From positions 124,001-188,000 of the forward strand of contig NZ_JAPIVQ010000001.1 of assembly GCF_026239675.1 (NCBI RefSeq): DNA of 64,000 bases. The letters are read 5' to 3'. The notes below the pieces were generated by a model, which was not told the DNA's origin, searched no databases, and worked only from the letters and a program-made list of their open reading frames with translations. The position numbers and the translations under genes are program-made. Source of the stretch: Pedobacter sp. PLR (GTDB taxonomy: Bacteria; Bacteroidota; Bacteroidia; Sphingobacteriales; Sphingobacteriaceae). Numbering within the stretch: position 1 is the first letter of the stretch; every line of letters starts with the position of its first letter. This document shows positions 1 through 8,781 of the stretch, in pieces.

Positions 1-445
1 TATTCGATCCGCTTGCGGTATGGATGTCCAGCATTATTGAAGTAAGCTCATTCCGCATGGATGCCGGAACTTTAAATCCATGTCTCATTTTCAAAAGGAA
101 AGAGGTACTCAACTTCATCTCCGGCAGATTAAACAAGGGTGCCATTAGTCCTGCCGGATTGAAGTAGAGTGAACATGCCTGGATTTCGATATTACTATCC
201 GGGGCAAAATATTCAGGGTTACTTTTAAAGAGGTGTGGCAGTTTTGCGCCTATTACATAAACATCTCCGGATTGAAAGGCATGAAGGTCATTTCCAGCCA
301 GTAAAGTCCCTTCTCCTTTTTGTATCCAGGTCACCTGCCATTCATCGTGGCGATGAAAATGAGGATAAAAGTAAGGTTGCGCTATTATTTCTGAAATGAC
401 GCTTTTATCGTCTGGAACAAGAATTGTAAATGGTAATACCTTCAT
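1..445 (-). CDS. AraC-type regulator, N-terminal cupin domain (cut by window edge)
   Basis: The reverse strand is open from an ATG at 445-443 to the window edge, about 148 residues. The peptide begins MKVLPFTILVPDDKSVISE and has the FYPHFHRHDEWQ and GDVYVIGAKLPHLFKS motifs typical of the cupin sensory domain of AraC regulators; the DNA-binding half lies outside the window. It follows the hydroxyproline genes on the same strand after a 119-bp gap, so it may be their regulator (inference). The domain call is fairly sure; ligand and targets are unknown. Confidence 0.72.
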   Translation of the reverse strand, partial: MKVLPFTILVPDDKSVISEIIAQPYFYPHFHRHDEWQVTWIQKGEGTLLAGNDLHAFQSGDVYVIGAKLPHLFKSNPEYFAPDSNIEIQACSLYFNPAGLMAPLFNLPEMKLSTSFLLKMRHGFKVPASMRNELTSIMLDIHTASGSN

Positions 446-564
446 GTTGATAGCTTTATTGACCTGATATTAAAGCTACCAATATTCGCCTTTATTACAA
501 AAGAAACTAAGCATTTCGGTTAATATACTACCATATATTTAGACAAAACTGCAAAACTAATACC

Positions 565-1806
565 CTAACGGTCAGGAGAAAACATGGAAACATCCATTTC
601 CAGAGATTCCTCTCCAATCAACTGGCTCACCAAAAAACCGGTTGCCGGCCCTAAACTAAGGCCCATCATTCCATGCCCTGTAGCCACAATTAGATTCGTC
701 AGCTGTTTTGTTCTACCAATATAAGGTAAGCCATCTGGCGAAGAAGGTCTAAACCCAAACCATACCTGCTCTGCTGATGGCAACGCTGGCTTTAAATCAG
801 GGAAATATTTGGGTACGGATTCAACGATTCCTTTTACCCTTTGCATATCAATCCTGTTATTAATTTTATCGAGTTCCATGGTACCGCCAAATCTCAAACT
901 CCCATTCATCGGCGTAATGGCAACCCTGGCCTCACAAAGCAAAGCCGGAATAGTCATTCTTTCTTCTTTTTCGGGCTCCATAAATGAATAGCCTTTACCT
1001 GGCATAATGGAAATACTCAGACCAGCTGTCTTTGCAATCGCCGGCGACCAGGAGCCGGCAGCAAGTACGTAATGATCTGCTTCAAAAACGCCATTTTCGG
1101 TATGAACACACACGATCTTTCCCTCTTGCTTTACGATGTGCTGAACTTCTTCGCCTCTCCGGATCTCCACACCGTTGTTTTCCAAATAGCTGCTGAGTGC
1201 AGAAATTAGCTTTGCAGGATATAAATGGGCATCACAGCGGTAATGAACCGCGCCTAGTACATCAAGATTAAGCTTTGGCTGTAACTTCCTGCACGCATCG
1301 GCATCCAGTACTGCCATATCCAATCCTAACTCATTTCCTTTAGCGGCAAGGTGTGCCTCTTCTTCTGCCGCCTTTTCCGTTTTATAATAGGCCAGGATAC
1401 CATGATTGCTCAGCTCAAATTTAAAATCCTCTTCCCTTGCGAGATCCTGGTACAGTTTTTTACTGAGCAAGGAAAGATCCCGCAAGGGAATTGCTGCTGC
1501 TGAGACATGTTTCTTGTTGGCATACCTCACAAATTTAGTCCCCCATTTCAGCAGATCCATATTTAAGGAAGGACGCACATAAAATGGACTTTTACGATCA
1601 AACATCCACCTGATTCCCCGGGTAATCATTCCAGGTGAGGCCAAAGGCACAAAATGGCTGGGTACAATCATACCTGCATTGCCTAATGAACAACTATCTC
1701 TGATCTCCCCCTTATCAATGATCGTAACCTGATATCCTTTTTTTTGTAAATAATATGCTGTGCTGAGCCCCATTATGCCCGCACCGATAATTAAGACCTT
1801 AGACAT
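565..1806 (-). CDS. FAD-dependent D-amino-acid dehydrogenase (DadA family), probable cis-4-hydroxy-D-proline dehydrogenase
   Basis: A 413-residue glycine-oxidase/DadA-type flavoprotein. Residues 2-24 form the FAD-binding Rossmann start (VLIIGAGIMGLSTAYYL), and the C-terminal motif GFRPSSPDGLPYIG with a GHGMMGLSLGP segment is typical of the family. I use the ATG at 1806: the reading frame extends further upstream, but that part has no family similarity and runs into the epimerase gene. It sits 31 bp after the 4-hydroxyproline epimerase. In the known pathway this enzyme oxidises cis-4-hydroxy-D-proline to 1-pyrroline-4-hydroxy-2-carboxylate. Substrate assignment rests on the neighbours; the sequence alone supports only a D-amino-acid or glycine oxidase-like enzyme. 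Confidence 0.85.
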   Translation of the reverse strand: MSKVLIIGAGIMGLSTAYYLQKKGYQVTIIDKGEIRDSCSLGNAGMIVPSHFVPLASPGMITRGIRWMFDRKSPFYVRPSLNMDLLKWGTKFVRYANKKHVSAAAIPLRDLSLLSKKLYQDLAREEDFKFELSNHGILAYYKTEKAAEEEAHLAAKGNELGLDMAVLDADACRKLQPKLNLDVLGAVHYRCDAHLYPAKLISALSSYLENNGVEIRRGEEVQHIVKQEGKIVCVHTENGVFEADHYVLAAGSWSPAIAKTAGLSISIMPGKGYSFMEPEKEERMTIPALLCEARVAITPMNGSLRFGGTMELDKINNRIDMQRVKGIVESVPKYFPDLKPALPSAEQVWFGFRPSSPDGLPYIGRTKQLTNLIVATGHGMMGLSLGPATGFLVSQLIGEESLEMDVSMFSPDR

Positions 1807-1837
1807 AATTCTGTTTAAAATAATTATTGATATATTT

Positions 1838-2839
1838 TTAAATGACCTGAAAGCCATGGGCATAAGGATCATCGCTATCTATCTTGATGGTATTATAGCC
1901 AAATACCCTGGCCCAGCCTTCAACACTTGGAACAATAGCCTTGATCCCATTAAGATCAACCTCTTCTTCTACACGGCCAATAAACTTGCTGCCAATAAAG
2001 CTTTCATGAATAAAGTCTTCCCCTATCTTGAGCTTTCCTTTTGCATACCATTGGGCTAATCTGGCAGAAGTTCCTGTACCGCATGGAGACCTGTCAATGG
2101 CCTTATCGCCATAAAAAACCGCATTTCTAGCGGTTGAATTCTGATCCAGGGTTGCTCCCGTCCATAAAATGTGGCTGCAACCATTAATAGTGGGGTCCAA
2201 TGGATGGACAAAAGTATAAAGCTCATTGATTCGCTTCCGGATCGTCTGACTCCAGCTAATCAACTGTCCTGCCGTATAATTTTCCAGGCCTGGAAAGTTT
2301 TTCTGGGGATCTATGATTGCATAGAAATTGCCTCCATAGGCTACATCAAAATTCAGCTCCCCTAAATCCGGACATTCCACACTCATATTTTCTCCTGCGA
2401 GGTAAGCTGGAACATTCCTCAATTTAACAGACTCCACCTTATTCCCCTTTTGGGTGTATTCAATTAATACCAAACCTGCAGGAGCCTCCATCCTGATGAT
2501 TCCAGGTATTTTCGGTTTAATAATCCCCTCCTCAATGGCTATGGTGATGGTGCCAATTGTTCCGTGTCCACACATCGGAAGACAGCCGCTGGTTTCAATA
2601 AAAAGTACAGCAACATCATTTTCCAGGTTGTGTGGCGGATATAGGATACTGCCCGACATCATATCATGTCCACGGGGCTCAAACATAAGCCCGGTTCTAA
2701 TCCAATCGAACTCCTTCAAAAAATGTTGTCGCTTTTCGCTCATATTGTTGCCGGTCAATTGAGGGCCGCCACCTGCAACCAGTCGTACAGGGTTTCCACA
2801 GGTATGGGCATCTATGCAAAAAAAGGTTTTACTTGCCAT
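1838..2839 (-). CDS. 4-hydroxyproline 2-epimerase (proline racemase family)
   Basis: A 333-residue protein of the proline racemase superfamily. It starts FFCIDAHTCGNPVRLV, has the first catalytic Cys at about residue 90 in MCGHGTIG and the second at about 253 in DRSPCGTGTSA. Two cysteines at these positions indicate a racemase or epimerase; the related trans-3-hydroxy-proline dehydratases carry Thr at the second position. It would convert trans-4-hydroxy-L-proline to cis-4-hydroxy-D-proline in the cytoplasm. It is one base from the aldehyde dehydrogenase gene upstream and 31 bp from the D-amino-acid dehydrogenase downstream, so the three are very likely one transcript. Confidence 0.9.
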   Translation of the reverse strand: MASKTFFCIDAHTCGNPVRLVAGGGPQLTGNNMSEKRQHFLKEFDWIRTGLMFEPRGHDMMSGSILYPPHNLENDVAVLFIETSGCLPMCGHGTIGTITIAIEEGIIKPKIPGIIRMEAPAGLVLIEYTQKGNKVESVKLRNVPAYLAGENMSVECPDLGELNFDVAYGGNFYAIIDPQKNFPGLENYTAGQLISWSQTIRKRINELYTFVHPLDPTINGCSHILWTGATLDQNSTARNAVFYGDKAIDRSPCGTGTSARLAQWYAKGKLKIGEDFIHESFIGSKFIGRVEEEVDLNGIKAIVPSVEGWARVFGYNTIKIDSDDPYAHGFQVI

Positions 2840-2840
2840 T

Positions 2841-4379
2841 TTATTTCTTTAATTGTTGATCAATTTTTCTATAAATCCCTAATGGATTACCATCCTTTAA
2901 TGCATTTGGCAGCAACTCCTGCGGCCAGTCCTGAAATGCCAGTGGTCTGACAAATCTGTAGATAGCTGACGTTCCTACGGAGCTGAAACGACTATCATTG
3001 GTGGATGGAAATGGCCCACCGTGTTGCATTGCAGCGCAAACCTCCACCCCCGTAGGTACACCATTAAGAATGATCCTTCCGGTTTTTGACTTTAAACATT
3101 CTACTATATTTTGATGCGCCTGAAGGTCCTTGACTGTTGCCATTAGTGTGATCGTGAGTTGGCCATCCAGTTCAGCCAACGCTCTTTCTAACTCCAGCCT
3201 GTTTTCGCAGAATACCAATAGCCCATGCGGTCCGAAAACTTCCTCCATTAAGCCCTTATTTTTAATAAAACCTGAACCACTTACCGCCAAAATTCTAGGA
3301 ACAGACTGACATTGCAGATTTTCATTGATAGCTGCTGATTCCGCTAATAAGGAAACACCTTTCTCTTTCAACATGGCATTAGAGCGGGACAGGTAATTTT
3401 CTGCAATTCCAGGGGTTAGCATCGTTGCAGAGGGTGTTTTGGAGATCGCCTCAGCTAATGAAGATTTGAAACGGTCTAAGCCATCACCTGAAATAGCAAA
3501 CGTTATCCCTGGATTGGTACAAAATTGTCCGGCACCTAAAGTAATGGATGCGGCCAGCTGTCTGGCCATTTCTTCAGGCCTGTTGTCCAGCATTTCAGGA
3601 AATAAAACTACCGGATTAATGCTGCCCATTTCGGCAAAAACAGGAATGGGCTCGTCCCGTTCCTCTGCCAGTTTGATCAGTGCCATCCCCCCCTTAAACG
3701 ATCCTGTAAAAGCGACTGCTTTAGTCAATTTATGTTGTACCAGGGCGGCACCAATGTCCAAGCCATTATCAAAAAGCAAAGCGAATATTCCCTTTGGCAT
3801 TCCCGTTTCTGCTGCCGCTGAAATGATGGCCTGACCAACGAGCGCACTGGTCCCAAAATGCGCAGGATGTGCTTTCACAATTACCGGACAACCTGCCGCT
3901 AACGCCGATGCTGTATCGCCTCCGGCCACTGAAAAAGCCAAAGGGAAATTACTGGCTCCAAATACCACAACGGGTCCAATCGGAACTAACATTTTTCTGA
4001 TATCCGAACGAGGCACAGGACTTCTTTCCGGCATGGCGGTATCAATCACAGCATCCACCCAGGAACCTTCCAATACAAGATCCGCGAATAAACGCAACTG
4101 CCCGGTTGTTCTGCCCAATTCTCCCTGGAGACGGGGAATCGGAAGACCACTTTCCTCCGAAGCTCTGTTAATAATCTCTTCTCCGTTCGCCACTAATGCA
4201 TCGGCTATAGCTTGTAAAAAGAGCGCTTTCTTAGCCTGATCAATCTGCTGATAAATGTAAAATGCCTGTTCGGCAGCCGCTAAGGACTCCTCCACGATTT
4301 TAGCATCAGCCTTAAGAAAGGTACCTGCTAACTTTTGTCCGTTTGCAGGATTAACTGCATAAAGTTCTACCCCGCTCAT
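2841..4379 (-). CDS. 2-oxoglutarate semialdehyde dehydrogenase (aldehyde dehydrogenase superfamily)
   Basis: A 512-residue aldehyde dehydrogenase. The catalytic elements are visible: the oxyanion Asn at about 144 (GASNFPLAFS), the cofactor-contacting Lys at 169 (VIVKAHPAH), the general base Glu at 250 (FAEMGSINPV) and the nucleophile Cys at 287 (GAGQFCTNPG). The sequence style, including GGDTASALAAGCPVIVKAHP, matches the 2,5-dioxovalerate (2-oxoglutarate semialdehyde) dehydrogenase branch. It would perform the last step of hydroxyproline breakdown, giving 2-oxoglutarate. Its start overlaps the stop of the DapA-family gene by 4 bp, a sign of translational coupling. The same product also arises in sugar-acid pathways, but the neighbours point to hydroxyproline. 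Confidence 0.88.
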   Translation of the reverse strand: MSGVELYAVNPANGQKLAGTFLKADAKIVEESLAAAEQAFYIYQQIDQAKKALFLQAIADALVANGEEIINRASEESGLPIPRLQGELGRTTGQLRLFADLVLEGSWVDAVIDTAMPERSPVPRSDIRKMLVPIGPVVVFGASNFPLAFSVAGGDTASALAAGCPVIVKAHPAHFGTSALVGQAIISAAAETGMPKGIFALLFDNGLDIGAALVQHKLTKAVAFTGSFKGGMALIKLAEERDEPIPVFAEMGSINPVVLFPEMLDNRPEEMARQLAASITLGAGQFCTNPGITFAISGDGLDRFKSSLAEAISKTPSATMLTPGIAENYLSRSNAMLKEKGVSLLAESAAINENLQCQSVPRILAVSGSGFIKNKGLMEEVFGPHGLLVFCENRLELERALAELDGQLTITLMATVKDLQAHQNIVECLKSKTGRIILNGVPTGVEVCAAMQHGGPFPSTNDSRFSSVGTSAIYRFVRPLAFQDWPQELLPNALKDGNPLGIYRKIDQQLKK

Positions 4380-5311
4380 ACCTCTGCCGTAACAGATGCT
4401 CCCCAGCTACCCACCGGAAGTAATGGGCGTTCCGCTAAAGCATCATTTATAATCTTAAGCACGCTCAATCGCTCTTCCCCTGTTAAAGGTAGACGCGGTG
4501 CCCTCACTGCTTCCGTTCCAATTCCAGTGGCGACTTCCGCAAGCTTAATATATTGAACTAATTTAGCGTGAATATCGAGTTCCAATACAGGCAAAAACCA
4601 ACGATAAATGGTAAGGGCTTCCGGAATTCGGTTTTCTTTGATTAAGTTGAAAATCGCTACAGTTTCTCTAGGGAAAGCATCCACTAAGCCGGCAACCCAA
4701 CCATGAGCACCCATTACGATACTTTCCATTGCCAATGGATCTACACCGGTAAAGATCTTAAAGCGATCTCCAAACCTGTTGATCAACCTGGTTACATTTG
4801 AAACATCCCTGGTTGATTCTTTAATCGCCTGAATATTCGGATATTGGGTTAGCACTTCAAACATATCCAGGGTAACTTCAATCTTATAATCAACAGGATT
4901 ATTGTAAATCATGATCGGAAGTGGTGTACTCTCTGCTATAGCGCCAAAAAAGGTTAAAGTTTCTTCAGCCGATGCATTATAACGCATTGGAGGCAGCAAC
5001 ATTAATCCATTTGCGCCAATTGATGCTGCTTTTTGTGCAACTTCAATTGCCCTTTTAGTGGTTCCTTCTGCAATATTTAACAATACAGGAACTCTGCCCT
5101 TTACAAATTCCAGCGTATGAGACAGCAATGTGAATTTCTCCTCATCGGAAAGCACACTAGCTTCGCCTAAACTACCCCCAAGTATAATTCCGTTAACTCC
5201 GGCCTCGAGCTGTGCGGTAAGGTTTAGATCAAAAGTCTCTAAATCAAGTTCGTCGTTTGCTGTAAATTTCGTCGTTACAGCGGGGAAAACCCCGGTCCAG
5301 TTAATACTCAT
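4376..5311 (-). CDS. DapA-family lyase, probable 1-pyrroline-4-hydroxy-2-carboxylate deaminase
   Basis: A 311-residue TIM-barrel protein of the dihydrodipicolinate synthase family. It has GGSLGEASVLSDEEK near residues 45-59, the catalytic Tyr at 136 (MIYNNP) and the Schiff-base Lys at 164 (QAIKESTRD). In hydroxyproline clusters this family removes ammonia from 1-pyrroline-4-hydroxy-2-carboxylate to give 2-oxoglutarate semialdehyde, which the next gene oxidises. It is the first gene of the minus-strand operon and overlaps the dehydrogenase by 4 bp. True lysine-biosynthetic DapA is less likely because of this context; a sugar-acid aldolase or dehydratase is the main alternative. Confidence 0.85.
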   Translation of the reverse strand: MSINWTGVFPAVTTKFTANDELDLETFDLNLTAQLEAGVNGIILGGSLGEASVLSDEEKFTLLSHTLEFVKGRVPVLLNIAEGTTKRAIEVAQKAASIGANGLMLLPPMRYNASAEETLTFFGAIAESTPLPIMIYNNPVDYKIEVTLDMFEVLTQYPNIQAIKESTRDVSNVTRLINRFGDRFKIFTGVDPLAMESIVMGAHGWVAGLVDAFPRETVAIFNLIKENRIPEALTIYRWFLPVLELDIHAKLVQYIKLAEVATGIGTEAVRAPRLPLTGEERLSVLKIINDALAERPLLPVGSWGASVTAEV

Positions 5312-5401
5312 TTCAAATCGGTTCTTTAAGTTTATGATGGTAATAAACCAAAGGTATCATCCATAAAAATGAGAAACCTACCTGATATTAGCCGATAATA
5401 A

Positions 5402-5657
5402 CTACATAATATCTTATTAATCAGAGAACTGGAAAAACATACTTCTGACCGCTACATTACTGTAATTCCCGAAATTGAAATGCCTGGCTATGCTCCAGCT
5501 GCATTAACGTTCTATAGCTATTTAGGCTGTACCGGTGGGCCATACAAAGTTCAGGTAACCCGGGCCATCAAACCTTACAGTTATGTAACCAAAAAAATGT
5601 ATCATCTATATCACCTTTGTACCGGATATTCCTATTAAAAAGGTACCTATTATATAA
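5402..5657 (+). pseudogene. Remnant of a GH20 beta-N-acetylhexosaminidase
   Basis: No full gene is present between 5312 and 5773, but frame 5402-5638 encodes a GH20-like segment: RYITVIPEIEMPGYAPAAL followed by LGCTGGPYKVQ, which matches the TIM-barrel stretch PEIxMPGHxxAAL...CTGGP of family 20 enzymes. After an A7 run at 5591-5597 another frame reads IIYITFVPDIPIKKVPII and stops at 5657, suggesting a frameshift. There is no start codon context, no catalytic Asp-Glu pair and none of the rest of the enzyme, so it is a decayed fragment. The family call for the first half is good; the origin of the last 18 residues is unclear. Confidence 0.65.
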
Positions 5658-5773
5658 AACATTTTGCGTTGCGGCATGTTAACACCAAAGAGTGATTAAT
5701 GAAATATGACCCCCTATTAGAACCTCTAACCTAGTGGATAGAGAATGTATATCTAGTTCTAAAAGTTTTCATT

Positions 5774-7735
5774 ATGCCAGTTCATAGCAAAATATCTTTT
5801 GATTATCTGACGCATCTAAAAGATGCCGGGGAGATGGGGTATTTAATATACTCAACCAATTGGTCTAACTCCAGTTTAGGTAGTACGGAGACATGGCCGC
5901 AAAATTTACTAACCGCTCTGGACATTATTCTAAACTCAAAATTTCCAATGTTTCTATGGTGGGGCCCTGAGCTTATTCAATTTTATAATGATGCTTATAA
6001 ACCAACCCTGGAAAAATTAAATAAGCACCCCGAAGCATTAGGGACAAGAGCTCAGGATTGCTGGCTGGAAATCTGGCCGGCAATAAAAACCCGTATCGGA
6101 ATGATGATGGCCGGGGACACCATGTTGTGGCATGAAGACCAATTAATACAAAAACAAACCAATGGTCACCCTGAAAATAGTCACTGGGTTTTTAATTGCA
6201 GTCAACTCTATAATATCGAAGGAAAAGTTGGGGGACTATTGGTTACCTTTTATGAATCCAATAGCCAAATAAAATCTGAGCATCAGCTTTATGACACTTT
6301 AAGACAACTTTCAGAACGCGAAGCCAGATTTAGATCACTGCTTGCTGATGCACCTGTAGCCATTGCGGTTTTTAGAGGAAGAGATCTGATTATCGAAACG
6401 GCAAACGAAAAAATGCTTGAAGTTTGGGGTAAACATGCTACAATTATAGGAAAACCGCTTAAGTTAGCCATACCTGAGTTAGAAGCCCAGGGTTTTCTCC
6501 AGATCATGGATGAGGTTTACATGAATGGCACTCCTTATTATGGAAATGAAATGAAAGTTTTTCTGAAACATAATAATAAAACAGAGGAAGTCTATTCAAA
6601 CTATGTCTATCAGCCCTTGAAAGACACAAACGGTAAAACTGTCAGAATAATGCTGGTAGCCAACCTAATTACAGAACAGGTAAAGGCAAGGTTACGAGCC
6701 GAAAAAAGTGAAAAGCGATTCCGGGCTTTAATCAACGCGCTTCCTCAAATGGCAATGACCAATACAATCAAGGGAAAAATGACTTATTTTAACAACCGTT
6801 GGTATGATTATACCGGGCTCAATCCCACTGAAACATACGGCAGCAAATGGCTCAAAGTGATTCATCCAGATGACGTACATGAAACACTTCGCAAATATAA
6901 TTTAATCAGGTCAGGTCATGAAGGAGGAGAATTTGAAAACAGATATCGCAACACTGAAGGAATCTACCGTTGGCATTTAAACCGAATGCAACCAATTCTG
7001 GAAGATGGGATGGTTGGCCTTTGGATTGTAACGGCAACCGATATTCAAGAGCTAAAACAGCTTCAGCAACAGAAGGAAGATTTTGTTAGTATTGCTGGTC
7101 ATGAACTAAAAACACCAATTACGAGCTTGTCTGCTTTTATGCAACTCATCAGCCGACTCCATGAGCAGCCACAAACAGAATCTTTGCCCATTCTAATTGA
7201 AAAGGCTTCCAGAAGTCTGGATAAAATTACCATACTGGTTGATGATCTGCTAAACGCAAGTAAGTTAAATCAGGGGGAACTTTATATAAAAAAAACCTGG
7301 TTCACCATCTCTAAATTGATAGGAGACTGTTGCAATCACCTCAAAATTGAAGGCACCTATAGTATTAAAACTACCGGAGACCTGGATTTGAAGGTATATG
7401 CAGATGCTGATAGAATCGATCAGGTGATCATAAACTTTGTCAATAATGCCCGAAACTATGCCCCGGAATCTAAAGAGATTATTGTTGATATTCAAAAAAT
7501 AAAAAAAAGAGCAAAGGTTTCTGTTATAGACAAGGGCCCGGGAATACCAAAAGATCAGATCCCGCATTTGTTTAACCGTTATTACAGAGGCGATAAAAGT
7601 CGAAGCCACTATTCAGGTTTAGGCCTTGGCTTATATATATCGGCAGAAATTATAAAAAGACATGATGGTGAAATTGGAGCAGAAAGCGAGCTTGGAATTG
7701 GTAGTGTTTTTTGGTTTACACTACCAATTAAATAG
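5774..7735 (+). CDS. PAS-domain sensor histidine kinase
   Basis: A 653-residue kinase without clear membrane segments, so probably cytoplasmic. An N-terminal PAS/GAF-like region covers about residues 20-160, a PAS domain about 185-310 and a second PAS with PAC (FRALINALPQMAMTNT, then YRWHLNRMQPI) about 320-440. The HisKA box has His443 in SIAGHELKTPITS, followed by the N-box (QVIINFVNNARNYA), G1 box (DKGPGIPKDQIPHLF) and G2 (GLGLGLYIS). All core kinase motifs are present. No response regulator gene is next to it, so it is an orphan kinase; signal and partner cannot be told from sequence. Confidence 0.92.
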   Translation: MPVHSKISFDYLTHLKDAGEMGYLIYSTNWSNSSLGSTETWPQNLLTALDIILNSKFPMFLWWGPELIQFYNDAYKPTLEKLNKHPEALGTRAQDCWLEIWPAIKTRIGMMMAGDTMLWHEDQLIQKQTNGHPENSHWVFNCSQLYNIEGKVGGLLVTFYESNSQIKSEHQLYDTLRQLSEREARFRSLLADAPVAIAVFRGRDLIIETANEKMLEVWGKHATIIGKPLKLAIPELEAQGFLQIMDEVYMNGTPYYGNEMKVFLKHNNKTEEVYSNYVYQPLKDTNGKTVRIMLVANLITEQVKARLRAEKSEKRFRALINALPQMAMTNTIKGKMTYFNNRWYDYTGLNPTETYGSKWLKVIHPDDVHETLRKYNLIRSGHEGGEFENRYRNTEGIYRWHLNRMQPILEDGMVGLWIVTATDIQELKQLQQQKEDFVSIAGHELKTPITSLSAFMQLISRLHEQPQTESLPILIEKASRSLDKITILVDDLLNASKLNQGELYIKKTWFTISKLIGDCCNHLKIEGTYSIKTTGDLDLKVYADADRIDQVIINFVNNARNYAPESKEIIVDIQKIKKRAKVSVIDKGPGIPKDQIPHLFNRYYRGDKSRSHYSGLGLGLYISAEIIKRHDGEIGAESELGIGSVFWFTLPIK

Positions 7736-7751
7736 TAATGAGTTGTTAGTT

Positions 7752-8201
7752 CTATTTGACTCTGTTCCAGGTTTCATTGAGCTGGAATTTTTCCTGCCCA
7801 TCATTTCCCTTGATCACCCCCTTTAAAGACAATTGGTTTTTATCAGCCGAGAAACTATACTTCAGTTTATAAGTCTCTCCACTTAACTTTCCATTACTCT
7901 GTGCCGATTGACTCTCAATAATTTCTTCATAACTGTTATCATCCAGGACAACAAACTTGCCTTTGTGCGAAAGCCTGGATTCAACCGGAGTAAATGCCAG
8001 GTTTTGAAAGGTTCCGTCTTCACTGAAAATTTTAACCAGATGAACTAAGACCAGCTGCTTTCCATCGGGTGTTGTTACTTTTGGGCCATCCAACTCCCAA
8101 ATCCCTTTGAGAAAAGTTTTATTGGTTTCCTGTGCGTTAGCATAAGAGATACTTGTGAATAGACAAGCAGACAAAATGATGGTTTTTAAGGCGTTTTTCA
8201 T
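7752..8201 (-). CDS. Small secreted lipocalin-like protein (DUF4488-like)
   Basis: A 149-residue protein with a signal peptide (MKNALKTIILSACLFTSISY, cleavage probably after ANAQ). The mature part begins with KTFLKGIWELDGPKVTTPDG and is rich in alternating beta-strand patterns ending FQLNETWNRVK, which resembles the small lipocalin-like DUF4488-type proteins common in Bacteroidetes. It is convergent with the histidine kinase gene (16-bp gap). Its role is unknown; family membership is a by-eye judgement. Confidence 0.6.
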   Translation of the reverse strand: MKNALKTIILSACLFTSISYANAQETNKTFLKGIWELDGPKVTTPDGKQLVLVHLVKIFSEDGTFQNLAFTPVESRLSHKGKFVVLDDNSYEEIIESQSAQSNGKLSGETYKLKYSFSADKNQLSLKGVIKGNDGQEKFQLNETWNRVK

Positions 8202-8383
8202 GTTTTGGTTTAGGGTTAAATTTAATTACGAATCAATATGGCCAGGCTTCATTGTCAACCCGGGGCGATAAAAATCGTAGGAGGTCGCAAATACCCCCTT
8301 AGAAAGTCCTGTTCACACAGTATCAATTTTAGAAAACCAACTTAACTTCGAATATCAAAACAAATTAAGTATTTAAATTAATT

Positions 8384-8512
8384 ATGGCAACTAAGATTTT
8401 TGTGAACCTCGCAGTTAAAGAACTGAAAATTAAATTCTTATTTGGCCATTCACAAAGTACCCTAATTTTCAACCCTTTAAACTTAAGCACATGTCATTTC
8501 AAGGATATCTAA
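8384..8512 (+). pseudogene. Truncated start of a VOC (glyoxalase-like) gene
   Basis: A 42-codon frame starts MATKIFVNLAVKELK, the characteristic first beta strand of Bacteroidetes VOC proteins (usually MATKIFVNLPVKDL...). After about 15 residues the similarity ends and the frame runs out, overlapping the start of the DUF4287 gene in another frame. A complete VOC protein is about 130 residues, so most of the gene has been lost, probably by a deletion that brought the DUF4287 gene next to it. The rest of the 8202-8490 interval shows nothing I can identify. Confidence 0.55.
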
Positions 8513-8715
8513 AAACTATCAAAGAGAAAACCGGCAAAGGTCCGGCGGATTTTAAAGCACTTGCAGCCGAAAAAAAATTCCTGCAAGATGGCGAGTTAAC
8601 TGTAAAAGCAGGAGAAATTACTGCCTGGCTTAAAGATGATTTTGATCTTGGTCATGGCCATGGCATGGCTATTTATGCCCTTTTAAAAGGTATTAAAGAT
8701 GAAAATAGTAAGTAA
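8491..8715 (+). CDS. DUF4287 domain protein
   Basis: A 74-residue protein: MSFQGYLKTIKEKTGKGPAD, a central LTVKAGEITAWLKDDFDLGHGHGMAIYALLKG segment, and a short charged tail. The KTGKxPxDF...LGHGHAMA pattern is that of DUF4287, a small domain of unknown function that occurs alone or fused to other domains. Length fits a single-domain member. No signal peptide. It lies 25 bp before the large palindrome at 8740, so it is probably not part of the lyase transcript. Confidence 0.78.
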   Translation: MSFQGYLKTIKEKTGKGPADFKALAAEKKFLQDGELTVKAGEITAWLKDDFDLGHGHGMAIYALLKGIKDENSK

Positions 8716-8739
8716 ATATTAAGCGAAGAGAATAGTAGC

Positions 8740-8781
8740 TCATATTGTATACATTTGGTTAACCAAATATATACAATATGA
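8740..8781. promoter_or_regulatory. Near-perfect 42-bp palindrome over the lyase start codon (candidate GntR operator)
   Basis: The sequence is symmetric about 8760/8761: 20 of 21 base pairs match, the only mismatch being 8752 against 8769. The core is ATTTGGTTAACCAAAT, containing TTGGT-TA-ACCAA. The right arm ends on the ATG (8778-8780) of the downstream lyase gene. The same 12-bp consensus occurs twice in the palindrome before the GntR gene. TTGGTNNACCAA resembles the operators of FadR-subfamily uronate regulators such as UxuR/ExuR, so binding by the local GntR protein is a strong inference. Confidence 0.8.
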
